Source of the DNA: Actinoplanes regularis
GTDB taxonomy: Bacteria; Actinomycetota; Actinomycetes; Mycobacteriales; Micromonosporaceae
DNA length: 64,000 nucleotides
Assembly: GCF_900188005.1 (NCBI RefSeq)
Contig: NZ_FZNR01000017.1
Coordinates: 62,001 to 126,000 of the forward strand
Direction of reading: 5' to 3'
Shown here piece after piece: positions 60,963 to 64,000 of this stretch (the stretch's first letter is position 1; each line of letters begins with the position of its first letter). The notes below the pieces were generated by a model. It worked only from the letters and a program-made list of their open reading frames with translations. It did no database searches and was not told the origin of the DNA. Both the position numbers and the translations under genes were made by a program.

Positions 60963-61283
60963 ATGCCTGAGGAGAACCGGCGCCTGAACGCGATCAGCAC
61001 CGCCGTGACGATCATCGGCGCCGCCGCCCGGCTGAGCCGGCAGCGGCTGATGCGCGCGACCCGCCCGGCCGCATCCATCGTCGATTCCCGCGCCGAGGTG
61101 GAACGCGTTGAGGTGGAACGCGCCGAGGTGGAACGCGTTGAGGTGGAACGCGCCGAGGTGGAACGCGTCCAGGTGGAACGCGTCCAGGTGGACAGCGTCG
61201 GGCGATGCTGGTGCGACCACGCCGATTCCACCGGCGACAGCGACTTCGCGCTGTTCAACACCCGCTCCCTGTTCCGCATGTGA
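60963..61283 (+). CDS. Small protein with seven (E/Q)VERx pentapeptide repeats, between cbbR and prk
   Basis: A 106-residue protein with a strong ribosome-binding site (GGAGGGACC) before ATG 60963. Residues 1-43 are basic and hydrophobic (RRLNAISTAVTIIGAAARLS), perhaps an amphipathic helix. Residues 45-79 are seven exact pentapeptide units of the form (E/Q)V(E/D)(R/S)(V/A). The tail contains CWC and ends FALFNTRSLFRM. It is 21 bases upstream of prk and probably co-transcribed. No known family recognised. The repeat could form a coiled coil or a pentapeptide-type beta-helix. A structural or regulatory partner of phosphoribulokinase or RuBisCO is a guess from position. Confidence 0.65.
   Translation: MPEENRRLNAISTAVTIIGAAARLSRQRLMRATRPAASIVDSRAEVERVEVERAEVERVEVERAEVERVQVERVQVDSVGRCWCDHADSTGDSDFALFNTRSLFRM
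61095..61199 (+). repeat. Seven tandem 15-bp units inside the small protein gene
   Basis: Seven in-phase 15-bp units of consensus GAGGTGGAACGCGTY. Units 1-4 alternate exactly between endings GTT and GCC, implying duplication of a 30-bp pair; units 6 and 7 start with C, and unit 7 has diverged (GGACAGC). The array keeps the reading frame, so copy-number changes would add or remove whole pentapeptides. Confidence 0.92.
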
Positions 61284-61304
61284 CTCTTCGCCGAGGGGAA
61301 CGCC

Positions 61305-62180
61305 TTGTCCGTAAGACACCCCGTCATCGCCATCACCGGCTCCTCCGGCGCCGGCACGACGTCGGTCACCAGGACGATGCAGCAGATCTTCCGCCGCGAG
61401 GAGATCGAGCCGGTCGTCGTCGAGGGCGACTCCTTCCACCGGTACGACCGTGTGCAGATGAAGAACGAGATGGAGAAGGCCGGGATCGAGGGGAACCATC
61501 ACTTCTGCCACTTCGGCCCGGACGCCAACCTCTTCGAGGAGTTGGAAGATCTTTTCCGGAGGTACGGCGACAACGGGTCCGGCCGGATCCGCAGATACCT
61601 GCACGACGAGCAGGAGGCCGCGCCGTACGGGCAACCGCCCGGCACCTTCACGGCCTGGCAGGACATCCCCGCCGACACGGACCTGCTTTTCTACGAGGGC
61701 CTGCACGGTGCGGTCGTCACCGGCAAGATCGACGTCGCCCGGTACACCGACCTCATCGTCGGCGTGGTGCCGATCATCAACCTCGAATGGATCCAGAAGC
61801 TGCACCGTGACCGGACCGCGCGTGGCTACAGCAGTGAGGCGGTCGTCGACACGATCCTGCGACGGATGCCGGACTACATCAACTACATCTGCCCGCAGTT
61901 CAGCCGTACCCACATCAACTTCCAGCGGGTCCCCACGGTCGACACCTCGAACCCGTTCATCGCCCGCCACATCCCGGCGCTGGACGAGAGCTTCCTCGTC
62001 ATCCGCTTCGCGAATCCCAAGGGCATCGACTTCCCGTACCTGCTGTCGATGCTGCACGACTCGTTCATGTCCCGGCCCAACATCATCGTCGTGCCCGGCG
62101 GGAAGATGGAGCTGGCGATGCAGCTGATCCTGACCCCGATGGTGCTGCGGCTGATGGAGCAGCGACGGCGCGCGGCCTGA
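61305..62180 (+). CDS. prk: Phosphoribulokinase
   Basis: A 291-residue kinase that makes ribulose-1,5-bisphosphate from ribulose-5-phosphate, the substrate of the RuBisCO encoded next door. The P-loop is AITGSSGAGTTSV, followed by VVEGDSFHRYDR with the catalytic Asp region, HFGPDANLFEELE and LFYEGLHGAVV. The length and sequence match proteobacterial-type (class I) enzymes, which are allosterically regulated by NADH/AMP. Translation starts at TTG 61305 after GAGGGGAACGCC. It forms a plus-strand unit with cbbR and the repeat protein. Confidence 0.95.
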   Translation: MSVRHPVIAITGSSGAGTTSVTRTMQQIFRREEIEPVVVEGDSFHRYDRVQMKNEMEKAGIEGNHHFCHFGPDANLFEELEDLFRRYGDNGSGRIRRYLHDEQEAAPYGQPPGTFTAWQDIPADTDLLFYEGLHGAVVTGKIDVARYTDLIVGVVPIINLEWIQKLHRDRTARGYSSEAVVDTILRRMPDYINYICPQFSRTHINFQRVPTVDTSNPFIARHIPALDESFLVIRFANPKGIDFPYLLSMLHDSFMSRPNIIVVPGGKMELAMQLILTPMVLRLMEQRRRAA

Positions 62181-62193
62181 CCGGGCCGGGAGC

Positions 62194-63399
62194 TCACGGC
62201 GCGTCCGGCACGGTCACCTCCACGGTCGTGCCGGCGCCCGGCCGGGAGCTGATCCGCAGCCGGCCGCCGAGCAGGTGGACCCGCTCGGCCATGCCCGCCA
62301 GCCCGTAACCGGACTCCGCCGGCACGTCCCGGGGGAACCCGGAGAGCTGGCTCGGCGCGTCGAACCCGCACCCGTCGTCGGTGATGCTGAGCAGGACCAT
62401 GTGGCCGTGCCGGGCCAGCCGGACCAGCACCTCGCTCGCCCCGGCGTGCTTGACCACGTTGCGCACCGACTCCTGAGCGATGCGGAACAACGAGGTGCCC
62501 ACATGGTGCGACAGCGCGAACTCCCGCGCGTCGACCTCGATCCGCAGCCCCGGCACGGTCTCCGCCAGGCTCATCAGGCCGGCCGCCAGCCCCCGGTCGT
62601 CCAGCACCGGACTGTGCAGCCCGGTGATCGCGCTGCGCGTCTCGCCCAGGGCGAGGTCGGCCAGGGACCGGGCCGTCGCCACCTGCTCGGCCACGTAGCC
62701 GACGTCGCCGTCGCCGAGCGCCACGTCCGCCGCCGACAGGTGGAAGGTCAGGCTGGCGATCACCTGGGTGAGCCCGTCATGCAGGTCCGCGGCCACCCGG
62801 CGGCGCTCCGCCTCCTGTGCCCCGACGGCGGTGGCCACGACGGCGTCCCACTCCTGCTGGTAGTCGCGGACCGCGGTCAGCGCGGCCGCGACGTAGACCC
62901 GCAGGCCCACGAGGTCCGCCACCCGCTGCGCCAGGTCCACCTCGGCGCGGCTGAACTCGCGGCGCTCGCGGCTGTGCACCGACAGCACCGCGGAGCTGCC
63001 GCCGCCGGTGACCCGCGCCGGCACGCACAGCCGGGACACCGGCTGTCCCACGGCCAGGCCGAGCAGCTCGCGGTGCCGGCGATCACGTGGCTGATCGTCC
63101 ACCACGGCGATCGGGACGCCGTCCAGGGCGGCCCGGCCGGCGAGACCGGAACCCTCCGGCAGCAACAACGGCGTACGTCCGGCCGCCGGCGCCGGATGGC
63201 CGGCGGTCAGCACCAGATCGCCGCTGCTCTCGACCCGGAACACCAGGCACCCGTCCGCGCCGAGCGCCTCCGTCAGCAGCCGGGCGACCCGGGTCAGCAG
63301 CACGGTGAGCACCGGCTCCCGGGTCACCCACCCACCGACCGCGGTGATCAGCGCGTCGCGGCCGGGTATCGCCTGCTGGGGTCCGTCGCCGACCGCCAT
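62194..63399 (-). CDS. GAF-domain sensor histidine kinase (NarX/LiaS-type)
   Basis: A 401-residue soluble kinase. A GAF domain at residues ~30-165 (LLTEALGADGCLVFRVESSG, SAVLSVHSRERREFS) precedes the HisKA_3 dimerisation helix ERRRVAADLHDGLTQVIASL, with the phosphoacceptor His207. The ATPase domain shows RIAQESVRNVVKHAGASEVL, LSITDDGCGFD and GYGLAGMAERVHLLGGRL. The start at 63399 follows the response-regulator stop by 8 bases, so the two form an operon. The signal is unknown; GAF domains bind small ligands or sense redox. Its neighbour prk is convergent, which does not imply a link. Confidence 0.9.
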   Translation of the reverse strand: MAVGDGPQQAIPGRDALITAVGGWVTREPVLTVLLTRVARLLTEALGADGCLVFRVESSGDLVLTAGHPAPAAGRTPLLLPEGSGLAGRAALDGVPIAVVDDQPRDRRHRELLGLAVGQPVSRLCVPARVTGGGSSAVLSVHSRERREFSRAEVDLAQRVADLVGLRVYVAAALTAVRDYQQEWDAVVATAVGAQEAERRRVAADLHDGLTQVIASLTFHLSAADVALGDGDVGYVAEQVATARSLADLALGETRSAITGLHSPVLDDRGLAAGLMSLAETVPGLRIEVDAREFALSHHVGTSLFRIAQESVRNVVKHAGASEVLVRLARHGHMVLLSITDDGCGFDAPSQLSGFPRDVPAESGYGLAGMAERVHLLGGRLRISSRPGAGTTVEVTVPDAP

Positions 63400-63407
63400 C
63401 GGGCCGG

Positions 63408-64000
63408 TCAGTGGAACAGACCCTCTCGCAGGGCGACCGCGACCGCACCGCCGCGGTCGCGGACCGCCAGCTTGCGGTACAGGCCACGCAGGTGGGTCTT
63501 GACGGTCTCGTCGCTGACGACCAGGCGGGCCGCGATCGCCTTGTTCGACAAGCCGGCGACCAGCAGCGCCAGCACCTCGCTCTCCCGCTGGGTGAGGCCG
63601 AGCCGGGCGCCGGGCCAGAACTCGCCCTTCTCCAGGTGTGCCGCCGACACGGCGACCCGGCCGGCCAGGATCGGATCGATGACGATCTCGCCGAGGCTCG
63701 CGTTCTCCAGGTGGCGCACCAGCTCGTGAGCGTCCACCCGCTTGAGCAGATAGCCCGAGGCCCCCGCCCGCAGCGCCTGGTAGAGGTACTGCTCGTCGTC
63801 GTAGACCGTCAGGAACACCACCTTCGCCCGGGCGTCGACATCCCGGATCGCCTTGCAGACGTCCAGCCCGCTCGCCCGGTGCAGCCGCACGTCGCACAGC
63901 ACGATGTCCGGCCGTTCGTCGGTGAACGCCCGCACCGCGCGCGGCAGCTCGCTCGCCGTCCCGATCACCTGCACCCGGTCGGGGAAGCGGGACAGCATCG
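63408..64000 (-). CDS. NarL-family response regulator, 5' end outside window
   Basis: The receiver domain lacks its first ~25 residues because the window ends. The phosphoacceptor Asp is in PDIVLCDVRLHRASGLDV, with VVFLTVYDDEQYLYQALRAG and the lysine in SGYLLKRVDAHEL completing it. The C-terminal LuxR/FixJ HTH is LGLTQRESEVLALLVAGLSN and VSDETVKTHLRGLYRKLAV. It partners with the kinase encoded directly downstream. Target genes unknown. The internal ATG at 63998 is not the true start. Confidence 0.9.
   Translation of the reverse strand, partial: MLSRFPDRVQVIGTASELPRAVRAFTDERPDIVLCDVRLHRASGLDVCKAIRDVDARAKVVFLTVYDDEQYLYQALRAGASGYLLKRVDAHELVRHLENASLGEIVIDPILAGRVAVSAAHLEKGEFWPGARLGLTQRESEVLALLVAGLSNKAIAARLVVSDETVKTHLRGLYRKLAVRDRGGAVAVALREGLFH

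Noticed and set aside
61095..61199. Possible CRISPR-like or regulatory direct-repeat array
   Set aside because: Units are 15 bp, directly adjacent without spacers, and stay in frame inside a gene with a good ribosome-binding site; this is a coding minisatellite.
60870..62057. Minus-strand frame containing AFHLx pentapeptide repeats
   Set aside because: It runs antisense through prk and the repeat gene; the pattern is the complement of the (E/Q)VERx array. Prk is certain, and no ribosome-binding site supports the reverse reading.
62194..63897. Apparent 567-residue kinase with an N-terminal extension
   Set aside because: The extension is the response regulator gene read in another frame; the kinase begins at ATG 63399 after the regulator stop.

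Overview
The window is high-G+C actinobacterial DNA with tightly packed genes, frequent GTG/TTG starts and many 4-base ATGA/GTGA stop-start overlaps. The gene content (lamin-tail secreted protein, CU044_5270-type protein beside a sigma factor, nSTAND-WD40 regulator, GH92/GH5/GH33 enzymes, large LuxR regulators) suggests a soil actinomycete, most likely of the Micromonosporaceae (Actinoplanes-like). That placement is inferred from gene content, not from a marker gene. No rRNA, tRNA, transposase, integrase or CRISPR array was recognised.

Layout. 1-5.4 kb: end of a CorA-type transporter, an EXLDI-type small protein divergent from a DrrAB-like exporter, a methyltransferase and an MFS transporter. 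5.6-18 kb: a divergent NAD-dependent DNA ligase, small secreted and membrane proteins, a 1311-residue HTH-nSTAND-WD40 protein divergent from a sigma factor/CU044_5270 pair, and a lamin-tail-domain exported protein. 17.6-25.9 kb: a minus-strand operon for organosulfur-type assimilation (flavin reductase, SsuA/C/B-like ABC importer, two tandem FMN-dependent monooxygenases, aldo/keto reductase) with a ROK regulator upstream. 26-39 kb: exported glycan enzymes (sialidase, GH5 cellulase with a near-perfect CebR operator, a five-module 1120-residue protein, GH92 mannosidase), an orphan PAS kinase and a membrane-anchored HTH protein. 39.1-40.9 kb: an A+T-richer islet of type VII secretion substrate-like genes. 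41-51 kb: a quinol-type nitric oxide reductase, a large LuxR regulator, an RTX-repeat protein, an ABC-2 exporter and a TetR regulator.

51.1-56.8 kb holds a translationally coupled six-gene operon: AfsA-family hot-dog protein, ICMT-like methyltransferase, PEP-synthase-like protein, KASIII-like condensing enzyme, cytochrome P450 and UbiA-type prenyltransferase, followed by the TetR gene. I do not recognise this combination. It looks like a small-molecule or hormone-like biosynthetic locus. Its PEP-synthase gene appears broken by an internal deletion plus frame change.

57-62.2 kb is a compact Calvin-Benson locus: red-type form I RuBisCO (cbbL, cbbS) with its activase cbbX on the minus strand, and cbbR, a small repeat-containing protein and prk (phosphoribulokinase) divergently on the plus strand. 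A NarL-type two-component system, cut by the window edge, ends the window. The most interesting items are the AfsA/KASIII/P450/UbiA operon, its scrambled PEP-synthase gene, and the pentapeptide-repeat protein between cbbR and prk.
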